6,194 bases of DNA from Clostridiales bacterium (GCA_021202325.1 JAJQDF010000193.1:2909-9102); one strand, 5' to 3'. Counted from the stretch's first letter, positions 1 to 6,155 are shown. Notes: generated from the letters alone by a model not told the origin. Numbers and translations are program-made.

Positions 1-810
1 AATGCAGTTCTGAACCTTGCCGACAACAACGAGCTTATCGATAGCTATATTGCTGCTGAGGACTTTGATTCACCTTACTACAAATCACTTTACGAAGCAG
101 GCAAGGTTAAGGCTCTCAACCTTGGCGTAGACTTTACAGCTGAGGATTTCCAGGCCGGACTTGCCGATGGTCTCAGATTCTTTGCTGAAAACGATGGTCC
201 CTACCTTGTTCACTGCACAGAGGGCAAAGACCGTGCCGGATTCGTTTCAGCCCTTCTTTCATGCCTGATGGGCGCTTCCTATGACGAGGTTGTAGAGGAC
301 TATATGGAAACATATATCAACTACTATCACCTTGAGGTTGGCAGTGAGCAGTATGAGGCTGTAAAGAACAGCAATATCGTATCTATCCTTGAAAACATCA
401 CTTCTTCCGAAGAAGGCACAGACTTAACAACTGTTGACCTTGAAGCTGCAGCACTTGCTTATGTTCAGGCTATCGGCCTCACAGATGATGAAATAGCTGC
501 TCTTAAGGCTAACCTTGCTATGGATTACGAAATCGCAGCAGTTGAAGAGCCTGCAGTTGAGGAACCCGTTGTCGAGGAACCTGCAGTTGAAGAACCCGCT
601 GAGGAGCCCGTTGTTACTGTTGCTGAGCCCGAAATCCCTTCAGCCGACACAACATACACAGTTGTTTCAGGCGACAGCCTCTGGAAAATTTCCAGCAAGC
701 TTTTGGGCGAAGGAACACGCTGGGGCGAAATCTATGATGCTAACACAGATACAATTAGCAATCCTTCTATGATTTATGTAGATCAGACTCTCATTATTCC
801 TGCTGCATAA
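1..810 (+). CDS. Phosphatase-LysM fusion protein, 3' part (5' end outside window)
   Basis: The frame is open from base 1 to TAA at 808-810, giving the last 269 residues; the ATG at 268 lies inside the domain and is not the start. Residues 71-80 read HCTEGKDRAG, a CX5R phosphatase P-loop (nucleophile Cys72, Arg78). The Lys-Asp before the Arg is typical of the MptpB/LipA-like family (Pfam Y_phosphatase3), whose members act on phosphotyrosine or phospholipids. A helical, acidic stretch follows (about 85-180), then a Glu-Glu-Pro repeat linker (181-204) and a LysM domain (219-268; YTVVSGDSLWKIS at its start, IYVDQTLIIP at its end). LysM binds peptidoglycan or related glycans, so the protein is probably exported and wall-associated; the signal peptide would lie upstream of the window. 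The substrate cannot be told. The gene converges on the transporter operon, so no functional link is implied. A cysteine phytase-like activity is an alternative. Confidence 0.85.
   Translation, partial: NAVLNLADNNELIDSYIAAEDFDSPYYKSLYEAGKVKALNLGVDFTAEDFQAGLADGLRFFAENDGPYLVHCTEGKDRAGFVSALLSCLMGASYDEVVEDYMETYINYYHLEVGSEQYEAVKNSNIVSILENITSSEEGTDLTTVDLEAAALAYVQAIGLTDDEIAALKANLAMDYEIAAVEEPAVEEPVVEEPAVEEPAEEPVVTVAEPEIPSADTTYTVVSGDSLWKISSKLLGEGTRWGEIYDANTDTISNPSMIYVDQTLIIPAA
541..612 (+). repeat. Tandem 15-nt repeat encoding the V-E-E-P-A/V linker
   Basis: Four 15-nt units (541-555, 556-570, 571-585, 586-600) and a 12-nt fifth unit lacking its first codon (601-612) encode VEEPA, VEEPV, VEEPA, VEEPA and EEPV. 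Units 1 and 3 end CCTGCA while units 2 and 4 end CCCGTT/CCCGCT, so a 30-nt higher-order period is visible, suggesting growth by duplication of a pair. The product is an acidic, proline-rich, probably extended spacer between the phosphatase and LysM domains. Confidence 0.9.
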
Positions 811-852
811 GGGATAGTGGAAACTGACTTTTACATATCTAAAACAATGCAC

Positions 853-882
853 ATCCGCAGGACTTTACCCTGCGGATTTTCT
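853..882 (+). terminator. Intrinsic terminator of the phosphatase-LysM gene
   Basis: ATCCGCAGG (853-861) pairs perfectly with CCTGCGGAT (869-877) around a 7-nt loop, and the stem runs directly into TTTTCT. It lies 43 nt after the stop codon. Read on the - strand the hairpin is followed by GTGCATTG before any T run, so it works best for the + strand. Confidence 0.8.
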
Positions 883-906
883 ATGCCTATCGTTATTCTG
901 TTTTTT
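878..906 (+). repeat. Imperfect 29-nt direct repeat, copy 1
   Basis: The sequence starting TTTCTATGCCTATCG just after the first terminator recurs 170 nt downstream at 1048-1076 with 24 of 29 positions identical and no gaps. Both copies sit immediately 3' of a hairpin stem, so hairpin plus tail appears as a duplicated module. Confidence 0.6.
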
Positions 907-994
907 AGTGAACATACACGCATGATTCATAGGCACTACTAGGTATAAAAACTCGATTGCATTATGCTTTGCATCTCCGCTTCCGCTCCGGTCC

Positions 995-1025
995 GTGCTA
1001 AACGCATGCCACCGGCATGCAGCAC
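995..1025. repeat. Palindromic intergenic hairpin
   Basis: GCATGCC (1004-1010) and GGCATGC (1014-1020) form a perfect 7-bp stem with a 3-nt loop. Outside it, GTGCT (995-999) pairs with AGCAC (1021-1025), leaving AAAC (1000-1003) as a one-sided bulge. There is no T run on either side, so it is not itself a terminator. A smaller palindrome, ATGC-TTT-GCAT, lies at 964-974. The outer arm shares base 1025 with the adjacent terminator stem. The look is of a repeated intergenic (REP/MITE-like) unit, but copy number cannot be judged from one window. Confidence 0.55.
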
Positions 1026-1051
1026 CCCGGAGAATTTCTCTCCGGGGTTTC
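1025..1051 (+). terminator. Second intrinsic terminator-like hairpin, + strand
   Basis: CCCCGGAGA (1025-1033) pairs with TCTCCGGGG (1039-1047) around a 5-nt loop, followed by TTTCTAT. The 9-bp GC-rich stem with a short T tract has terminator form in the + direction; on the - strand the stem is followed by TGCTGCATG, with no T tract. It lies 35 nt beyond the end of the last transporter gene, which is transcribed the other way, and downstream of a terminator that should already have ended the phosphatase transcript. Confidence 0.65.
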
Positions 1052-1076
1052 TATGTCTATTGGTATTCAGTTTTAT
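1048..1076 (+). repeat. Imperfect 29-nt direct repeat, copy 2
   Basis: This is the partner of the copy at 878-906, exactly 170 nt apart, differing at five positions (886/1056, 891/1061, 893/1063, 899/1069, 905/1075). It runs to within 10 nt of the last transporter gene's stop codon. Confidence 0.6.
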
Positions 1077-1085
1077 TTCAGTTAA

Positions 1086-2093
1086 TCAGCGATCCTCTCG
1101 GAAATAGGACAGTCCCAAGCTCTTGGGCGCCTGATTTTCCTTGCTGTTTCTTACGCTTGAAAGTACAAGTACTATTATTGTTACAACGTAGGGGAGCATC
1201 TTGAATATTTCCTGCGCCGCCTCTCCGAAGGGAATATAGGCGAAAAGTATATAAAGTCCTCCGAAAAGTATGCTTCCCCAAATGGCTCTGGCCGGTTTCC
1301 ACAGCGCCAGTATAACAAGGGCTACCGCAAGCCAGCCTCTGTCGCCGAAGCCGTTGTTCTGCCATGTTCCGCCAAGGTATTCCATTACAAAATACAGTCC
1401 GCCAAGGCCGCTTATTATTGAGCCTGTGCATGTGGCCACATATTTATATCTTATTACATTAATGCCGGCCGCATCGGCAGCTGCCGGATCCTCGCCTACA
1501 GCTCTCAGGTTCAGTCCCCTTCTGGTCTTGAAAAGGAACCATGTCAGAAATACCGCAAGTATTATTGACAGATATGTCAAAAAGCCGTAGCTGAAAAGTA
1601 TGTCGCTGACAATTCCCAGATGGTCGCTCAAAAACGGTATCTTTGTCCTGAATGTCATGCCGGTAACATATACGCTTACCTGTCCGGCTGTTCCGCTTAT
1701 TCTTGAAAGGGAGCCGCCAAGGAAGTTGCCGAACCCTACGCCGAATGTTGTCAGCGCAAGACCTGATACATTCTGGTTAACCCTGAGGGTAATAGTCAAA
1801 ATACTATATATAAGTCCTCCGGCAAGGGAAAACAGTATCGACACGATAAGTGCGCACAGCACACCTATCCAGCCGTTGGGAGTGGCAACACTCTGCTCAT
1901 ATATGAATGCTCCCACAAGGCCGCCTACGCCGCCCATGTACATTATTCCCGGTATACCTAAATTAAGGTTTCCGCTTCTTTCGGTCATTATCTCTCCCGA
2001 AGCTCCGAAAAGCATGGGAATGCCCTGAGTTACGGCCTTCTGTATGAATGTTACCGTGAATATTCTTTTAAGTATAATTAGTATAATATTCAT
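1086..2093 (-). CDS. BMP/nucleoside-type ABC transporter permease 2 (YufQ/NupC-like)
   Basis: This 335-residue integral membrane protein belongs to the BPD_transp_2 permease family and resembles B. subtilis NupQ/YufQ and L. lactis NupC. The family signature near the N-terminus is clear at residues 33-51 (GEIMTERSGNLNLGIPGIM), with Ile-Pro where relatives usually have Val-Glu. The ATPase-contacting loop is at about 191-211 (RRGLNLRAVGEDPAAADAAGI), and a second conserved stretch, GDRGWLAVAL, is at 250-259. Several hydrophobic segments are visible, for example about 50-65, 76-100, 163-188, 216-236, 255-285 and 299-313. The C-terminal tail, KSLGLSYFREDR, is typical of the subfamily. ATG at 2093 is preceded by AGGAGG (2102-2107) with 8 nt spacing; that site lies inside the end of the upstream permease gene, from which it is separated by 3 nt, suggesting coupled translation. 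It is the last gene of the operon. Confidence 0.9.
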   Translation of the reverse strand: MNIILIILKRIFTVTFIQKAVTQGIPMLFGASGEIMTERSGNLNLGIPGIMYMGGVGGLVGAFIYEQSVATPNGWIGVLCALIVSILFSLAGGLIYSILTITLRVNQNVSGLALTTFGVGFGNFLGGSLSRISGTAGQVSVYVTGMTFRTKIPFLSDHLGIVSDILFSYGFLTYLSIILAVFLTWFLFKTRRGLNLRAVGEDPAAADAAGINVIRYKYVATCTGSIISGLGGLYFVMEYLGGTWQNNGFGDRGWLAVALVILALWKPARAIWGSILFGGLYILFAYIPFGEAAQEIFKMLPYVVTIIVLVLSSVRNSKENQAPKSLGLSYFREDR

Positions 2094-2096
2094 AGC

Positions 2097-3218
2097 TTAA
2101 GCCTCCTCATGCTTTCCTCTGAAAATAACCCGGTAGTTTATAAAGAACTCACAGCCTATAAGGAAGAAAAGAATAACTCCCGTAATAACCTCCGCCGCAG
2201 ACTCATTCAGTCCGAATTCACTGGCAATCTGCACAGCGCCGTTATCCAAGAACACCAGCATAAACGATATGAGCGCCATAACAAAGGGATTGAATTTAGC
2301 AAGCCATGAAACTACGATTGCCGTAAAGCCCCTTCCGCCGGCGGTGTTTACCGAAATAGTATGGCTTGAACCGCTTACAAGCAAAAATCCCGTAAATCCG
2401 CAGAGTGCGCCTGAAATAGCCATTGTCCTGAGAATAACTTTCTTTACGTTTATACCTGCATATCTGGCGGTATTTTCGCTTTCGCCCACGACAGCTATCT
2501 CATAGCCCTGTTTTGTCTTGCTCAAATAAATATATATTGCCACAGTCAATATCAGTACTATAATAACATTTATGCTGTAGTTGAAGCTTCCGAATATGTT
2601 GCTCATAAAGGATGTGGATATCCAGCCGGCCTTTGTTTTCTGATTGATTGTGCCTATGGTTCCGCTTCCCTTAACGGCCTCCCAGACGATTGAGAAATAG
2701 GCCGTCAGCTGTGTAGCTATGTAGTTCATCATAAGTGTGAACAGTGTTTCGTTGGTATTATATTTAGCCTTAAAGTATGCCGGGATTATGCCCCACACAA
2801 GGCCTGCAATAATACTAGAAATTATCATCACTATGAAAAGCACTGCCGTCGGTACAGAGTCGCCCATGTATCTCATAACCGCCGCTGTGGCTATTCCTCC
2901 CACAAGTATCTGTCCTTCGGCTCCGATGTTCCAGAACCTCATTTTGAAGGCCGGAGTTATTGCCAACGATACCGAAAGCAGTATCATTGTATCTCTCAGC
3001 GTGTTCCATGTTCTTCTTTGGGTTCCTATGGCTCCGTTTATCATTCCCGCATAGACTTTTATGGGGTTTGTGGCTGTAAGGGCATAGACGAATATGCCGC
3101 AGACAATCAAAGCAAGCAATATGGCAACGGCTCTTATGAACCATGCCTTTCTTCGGGAGATATCGCTTCGCTTGGCAATACGAACCATAGGTTCCTTTTT
3201 TAAGCTTTCAGCTGCCAT
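2097..3218 (-). CDS. BMP/nucleoside-type ABC transporter permease 1 (YufP/NupB-like)
   Basis: This 373-residue BPD_transp_2 permease resembles B. subtilis NupP/YufP and L. lactis NupB and pairs with the downstream permease as a heterodimer. A basic cytoplasmic N-terminus (1-26) leads into a first membrane segment at about 27-48. Residues 94-103 (RFWNIGAEGQ) are the hallmark of this half of the pair. Further hydrophobic segments are at about 104-115, 123-147, 159-180, 214-232, 265-283 and 312-325, with the last at about 345-362. The loop GYEIAVVGESENTARYAGI (238-256) is the expected ATPase-docking region. ATG at 3218 follows the ATPase TGA with one nt between; AGGAGGT at 3227-3233, spaced 8 nt, is strong and itself encodes the last residues of the ATPase, so translation is probably coupled. 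A second ATG at codon 11 lacks a properly spaced site. Confidence 0.9.
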   Translation of the reverse strand: MAAESLKKEPMVRIAKRSDISRRKAWFIRAVAILLALIVCGIFVYALTATNPIKVYAGMINGAIGTQRRTWNTLRDTMILLSVSLAITPAFKMRFWNIGAEGQILVGGIATAAVMRYMGDSVPTAVLFIVMIISSIIAGLVWGIIPAYFKAKYNTNETLFTLMMNYIATQLTAYFSIVWEAVKGSGTIGTINQKTKAGWISTSFMSNIFGSFNYSINVIIVLILTVAIYIYLSKTKQGYEIAVVGESENTARYAGINVKKVILRTMAISGALCGFTGFLLVSGSSHTISVNTAGGRGFTAIVVSWLAKFNPFVMALISFMLVFLDNGAVQIASEFGLNESAAEVITGVILFFLIGCEFFINYRVIFRGKHEEA

Positions 3219-3219
3219 G

Positions 3220-4749
3220 TCACATTACCTCCTCTGTATGCTTCGTCATCATTAAGCCAACCTGTTCCTTCGTAACGCTTCTGGCATCGACTACGCCTGT
3301 TACCTTTCCTGCACAGAGTACAAGTATTCTGTCGGCAAGCTCCAAAAGAACGTCCAAATCCTCGCCGACATATATAACGGCAGTTCCGTGGTCCTTCTGT
3401 TCGTTTATCAAATGATATATGGTATATGATGTATTTATATCAAGTCCTCTGACCGCATAGGCCGTCATAAGCACCGACGGTGCATTGGATATTTCTCTTC
3501 CGACAAGCACCTTCTGAACGTTTCCGCCGGAAAGCTTCCTTATTGGTGTGGATATGCTCGGCGTTACGACCTTAAGCTCATCGACTATTTCCTCTGTTTT
3601 CTTTCTGGGATCCTTTCTGTTGACAAAGGAACTCTTTCCCTCTCTGTAGCTTCTGAGCATTACGTTGTCGGCCAAATCCATATTTGCCACAAGTCCCATG
3701 CCAAGTCTGTCCTCGGGAACAAATGAGAGTGCAACTCCGACATTTCTTATTTCAAGGGGATTCTTGCCTATGAGCTCGGTTTCCTCGCCGTTATCTCCGC
3801 AGTATACTATGCTGCCGCTCTCCACCTTCTGGAGTCCGGCAATGGCCTCAAGCAGTTCCTTCTGGCCGCTTCCGGCTATTCCCGCTATGCCGAGAACCTC
3901 GCCTCCGTAAACATCGAAGGATACATTGTCCAGTGTAGTGACATTGTTTTTATCAACGCATTTAAGATTTTTGACCTCAAGCCTTTTCACAATGTCGTGG
4001 GGCTCTTTTCTGCCTATATCGAGCGTTACCTTCTCGCCCACCATCATTTCTGTCAGTGAAAGCTCCGTAGCATCCTTTGTTTGAACCGTTCTGATATATT
4101 CGCCCTTTCTCAGCACCGCTACTCTGTCCGAGAGCGAAAGCATCTCATGGAGCTTATGAGTAATAATAATGATTGCTTTTCCGTCGTTTCTCATGTTCCT
4201 GAGAACGTCGAACAGTCTGTCTGTCTCCTGGGGTGTCAGTACCGCCGTGGGCTCGTCGAGTATGAGTATGTTTGCTCCTCTGTAGAGCATTTTTACGATC
4301 TCAACGGTTTGCTTTTCCGAAACCGACATGTTGTATATTTTCTTAGTGGGATCCAGCTCGAAGCTGTATCTGTTTACAAGGTCGTTTATTTTATCTATAA
4401 CCTCGTTCATCTTTATTATTTCCGCCCCCGGAAGTCCCAGTATTATGTTTTCGGCGGCGGTGAATGTCTCTATCAGCTTGAAATGCTGATGTATCATGCC
4501 TATGCCAAGCTCAAAGGCATCGGCAGGACAGGTGATTTTCACTTCCTTGCCGTCCACAAATATTTCTCCTTCATCGGGAAAATATATGCCGGCAAGCATG
4601 TTCATAAGTGTTGTTTTCCCGCTTCCGTTTTCACCCAAGAGGGAAAGAATTTCACCCTTTCTTACTTCAAGCGAAATGTCCTTATTGGCAATAACCTCGC
4701 CGAAGTATTTACATATATTTTTAAGCTCTATCGCATTTACAGTATCCAA
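3220..4749 (-). CDS. BMP/nucleoside-type ABC transporter ATP-binding protein, two NBDs (YufO/NupA-like)
   Basis: This 509-residue cytoplasmic protein has two fused nucleotide-binding domains, the normal size and plan for the RbsA/YufO family that energises BMP-dependent uptake. NBD1 has Walker A GENGSGKTT (39-47), Q-loop Gln88, a signature altered to MSVSEKQ (141-147), Walker B ILILDEPTA (161-169) and His198. NBD2 has the family's non-canonical Walker A, GIAGSGQKE (290-298), and an intact signature, LSGGNVQKV (406-414). Its Walker B is strongly degenerate (VLMTAYAVRGLD, 426-437, where relatives usually read AAQPTRGLD), and Glu463 stands where the switch His would be. Thus one composite ATP site looks complete and one degenerate. 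The start is TTG (antisense CAA at 4747-4749), chosen because AAGGAGG sits 7 nt upstream and no ATG lies nearby in frame. It is the second gene of the operon, with a 95-nt gap after the lipoprotein gene and a 1-nt gap to permease 1. Confidence 0.92.
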   Translation of the reverse strand: MDTVNAIELKNICKYFGEVIANKDISLEVRKGEILSLLGENGSGKTTLMNMLAGIYFPDEGEIFVDGKEVKITCPADAFELGIGMIHQHFKLIETFTAAENIILGLPGAEIIKMNEVIDKINDLVNRYSFELDPTKKIYNMSVSEKQTVEIVKMLYRGANILILDEPTAVLTPQETDRLFDVLRNMRNDGKAIIIITHKLHEMLSLSDRVAVLRKGEYIRTVQTKDATELSLTEMMVGEKVTLDIGRKEPHDIVKRLEVKNLKCVDKNNVTTLDNVSFDVYGGEVLGIAGIAGSGQKELLEAIAGLQKVESGSIVYCGDNGEETELIGKNPLEIRNVGVALSFVPEDRLGMGLVANMDLADNVMLRSYREGKSSFVNRKDPRKKTEEIVDELKVVTPSISTPIRKLSGGNVQKVLVGREISNAPSVLMTAYAVRGLDINTSYTIYHLINEQKDHGTAVIYVGEDLDVLLELADRILVLCAGKVTGVVDARSVTKEQVGLMMTKHTEEVM

Positions 4750-4756
4750 TTCTATT

Positions 4757-4763
4757 CCTCCTT
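4757..4763 (-). promoter_or_regulatory. Ribosome binding site fixing the ATPase TTG start
   Basis: On the - strand AAGGAGG is followed by AATAGAA and then TTG at 4749. The near-perfect anti-16S match and 7-nt spacing are the main reason to accept a TTG start here. Confidence 0.85.
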
Positions 4764-4784
4764 TTCTACCGGCTAAAACGGAAT

Positions 4785-4827
4785 AAGGGCAGGGCTGCTC
4801 TTATGTATTTTGAGCCACCCTGCCCTT
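4785..4827 (-). terminator. Intercistronic hairpin between receptor and ATPase genes (attenuating or mRNA-stabilising)
   Basis: On the - strand AAGGGCAGGG (4827-4818) pairs perfectly with CCCTGCCCTT (4794-4785). A further 4-bp helix (GAGC 4812-4815 with GCTC 4797-4800) lies inside, separated by a 2x2 internal loop and capped by an 11-nt loop. After the stem the transcript reads ATTCCGTTTTAG, so the U tract is displaced and weak. It starts 17 nt after the lipoprotein stop. By analogy with other operons whose first gene is the binding protein, it may allow partial termination or protect the upstream mRNA from 3' decay, raising receptor levels over transporter. Confidence 0.75.
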
Positions 4828-4844
4828 GGATTCTTCAGAAATAA

Positions 4845-6074
4845 TTAATAAACTGTATTAAGCTCTGTTATGCCATCGATAACGAATGCAAATGCGGGAG
4901 CTGAACCGAGTTCTGACTCCATGAAGTAGCCATCCTCGCTGATGTACTCAAGTCCATTGTATCCGTCGATATCAACTGTAGATGTGATTGTCTCGCCGTC
5001 TACTGTCCATGTTGATGTATCAAATACTTTGATAGAACCGTCAACAATTGCTGCGAATGTCTCTTCAACCATTTCCTCAGTTCCTTCAGCTATAGCTACT
5101 TCGTTGAGCTCTGTAAGATATACAGCGCCGTCAGCATATCCCTGGCACCAGTCAACGGGGATTTCCTCGCCGTTAATCATGCACTCAACTGCGTATGTTA
5201 CATATGAACCCCAGTTGATTGATGATGATGTAAGTGCATAGTTGAGAGCTGCATCGATCATAGATACGTTGTATCCAACGTCGCAAACGCCTGCTGCTTC
5301 ACAAGCTGTAGCTGCGCCTGTTGTATCGGCATGCTGGCTGATAAGAACGCAGCCGTCAGCGATAAGAGCCTCAGCTGTTTCCTTCTCAAGAGCCTGGTCA
5401 GCCCATGAACCTGTGTATTTAACTTCCATTGTTACGTTAGGGCATATTGATCTTACTCCAAGGTAGTAAGCTGTGTATCCTGATTTAACCTCTGCATATG
5501 AGAAAGCGCCTACATAACCGATCTTGGCATCTGTGTCTTCTCCGTAGAGTTCAGCAAGCTTCAAACCTGCAACAACACCGGCTACATAACGAGCCTCATA
5601 GATGTTTGCAAAGTAGTTATGCATGTTTGAAAGTTCGCTTGATGCAGCCTGATAGCCTGTAGCATGGCAGAACTGTACATCGGGATATTCCTCAGCAGCC
5701 TGAAGGATATAGTCCTCATGGCCGAAGCTTGTTGCAAAAATGATGTTGCATCCCTGCTCTGCAAGGTCAACAGCTGCGTCATAAGCAGCCTCATTCTCAG
5801 GAATGTTCCACTTTGTGATAACCTGATCATCGGAAAGTCCGAGAGCCTCTTTCATTTCCTCTGATCCTATGTAATGAGCATATGTATAGCCTTCGTTTTC
5901 GTCTCCTACATGGATAAATCCAACCTTAATGTCGCTGGCAGAAATGCCTTCTGTCACTTCTTCGCTGGTTTCTTCATCAGCGCTGTCATCGGCGGTGTCT
6001 GTGCTGCTGCTTGAGCATCCGGCAACTCCGAGGATCATTACAGCTGACAGAATAACTGCTAAAAACTTCTTCAT
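4845..6074 (-). CDS. BMP-family substrate-binding lipoprotein (purine nucleoside receptor-like)
   Basis: This 409-residue lipoprotein carries a signal peptide MKKFLAVILSAVMILG and lipobox VAGC with lipidated Cys20. An acidic Ser/Thr tether (21-45) follows, then a BMP/Med domain (about 49-350) of the periplasmic-binding-protein fold. Recognisable BMP blocks are DIKVGFIHVGDENEG (48-62), the CNIIFATSFGH region (109-119), KIGYVGAFSYAEV (184-196) and LISQHADTTG (244-253). The QHxD-type stretch and the SWADQALEKETAEALI block (223-238) suit the BMP branch known to bind purine nucleosides or bases, so that is the likely ligand; riboflavin (RfuA-like) cannot be excluded. The ATG at 6074 was chosen over an in-frame TTG at 6167 because GGGAGGAG lies 6 nt upstream and the signal peptide begins there. 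It is the first gene of the operon. Codons are biased to ATC for Ile, unlike the ATA-rich transporter genes, suggesting high expression. The domain has eight cysteines besides Cys20. Confidence 0.92.
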   Translation of the reverse strand: MKKFLAVILSAVMILGVAGCSSSSTDTADDSADEETSEEVTEGISASDIKVGFIHVGDENEGYTYAHYIGSEEMKEALGLSDDQVITKWNIPENEAAYDAAVDLAEQGCNIIFATSFGHEDYILQAAEEYPDVQFCHATGYQAASSELSNMHNYFANIYEARYVAGVVAGLKLAELYGEDTDAKIGYVGAFSYAEVKSGYTAYYLGVRSICPNVTMEVKYTGSWADQALEKETAEALIADGCVLISQHADTTGAATACEAAGVCDVGYNVSMIDAALNYALTSSSINWGSYVTYAVECMINGEEIPVDWCQGYADGAVYLTELNEVAIAEGTEEMVEETFAAIVDGSIKVFDTSTWTVDGETITSTVDIDGYNGLEYISEDGYFMESELGSAPAFAFVIDGITELNTVY

Positions 6075-6080
6075 TTTGAT

Positions 6081-6088
6081 CTCCTCCC
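6081..6088 (-). promoter_or_regulatory. Ribosome binding site fixing the lipoprotein start
   Basis: GGGAGGAG on the - strand is followed by ATCAAA and ATG at 6074. This places the start at the signal peptide and rules out the 31-codon N-terminal extension that is open upstream to a TTG at 6167. Confidence 0.85.
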
Positions 6089-6124
6089 ATTTCGGATTTT
6101 TTAGTTTCCCTCTTTTCTTGCATA

Positions 6125-6155
6125 TATAAGCCCTCATCAATATTGAGGCGTTATA
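6125..6155 (-). promoter_or_regulatory. Imperfect dyad in the operon leader (candidate operator or leader hairpin)
   Basis: On the - strand TATAACGCCTCA (6155-6144) and TGAGGGCTTATA (6136-6125) are complementary at 10 of 12 positions around a 7-nt centre (ATATTGA). The two mismatches are adjacent. The left arm contains the candidate extended -10 box, so a protein bound here would block the promoter; transcribed from further upstream it would instead form a leader hairpin. Confidence 0.5.

Noticed and set aside
268..810. Independent small gene starting at ATG 268
   Set aside because: The frame is open to base 1 and the catalytic P-loop lies upstream at 211-240, so the ATG is internal to a longer gene.
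1025..1047. Bidirectional terminator for the transporter operon
   Set aside because: On the - strand the stem is followed by TGCTGCATG with no T tract, so only + strand function is supported.
811..1085. CRISPR array or tRNA in the intergenic region
   Set aside because: Only two imperfect direct repeats are present, without regular spacers, and no cloverleaf or TTCRA arm could be found.
1600..2028. A 142-codon open frame on the + strand
   Set aside because: It is a shadow of permease 2 with no domain, and its composition mirrors the antisense of hydrophobic codons.
4081..4776. A 231-codon open frame on the + strand
   Set aside because: It is wholly antisense to the ATPase gene, which has full motif support; it has no recognisable domain and no ribosome binding site.
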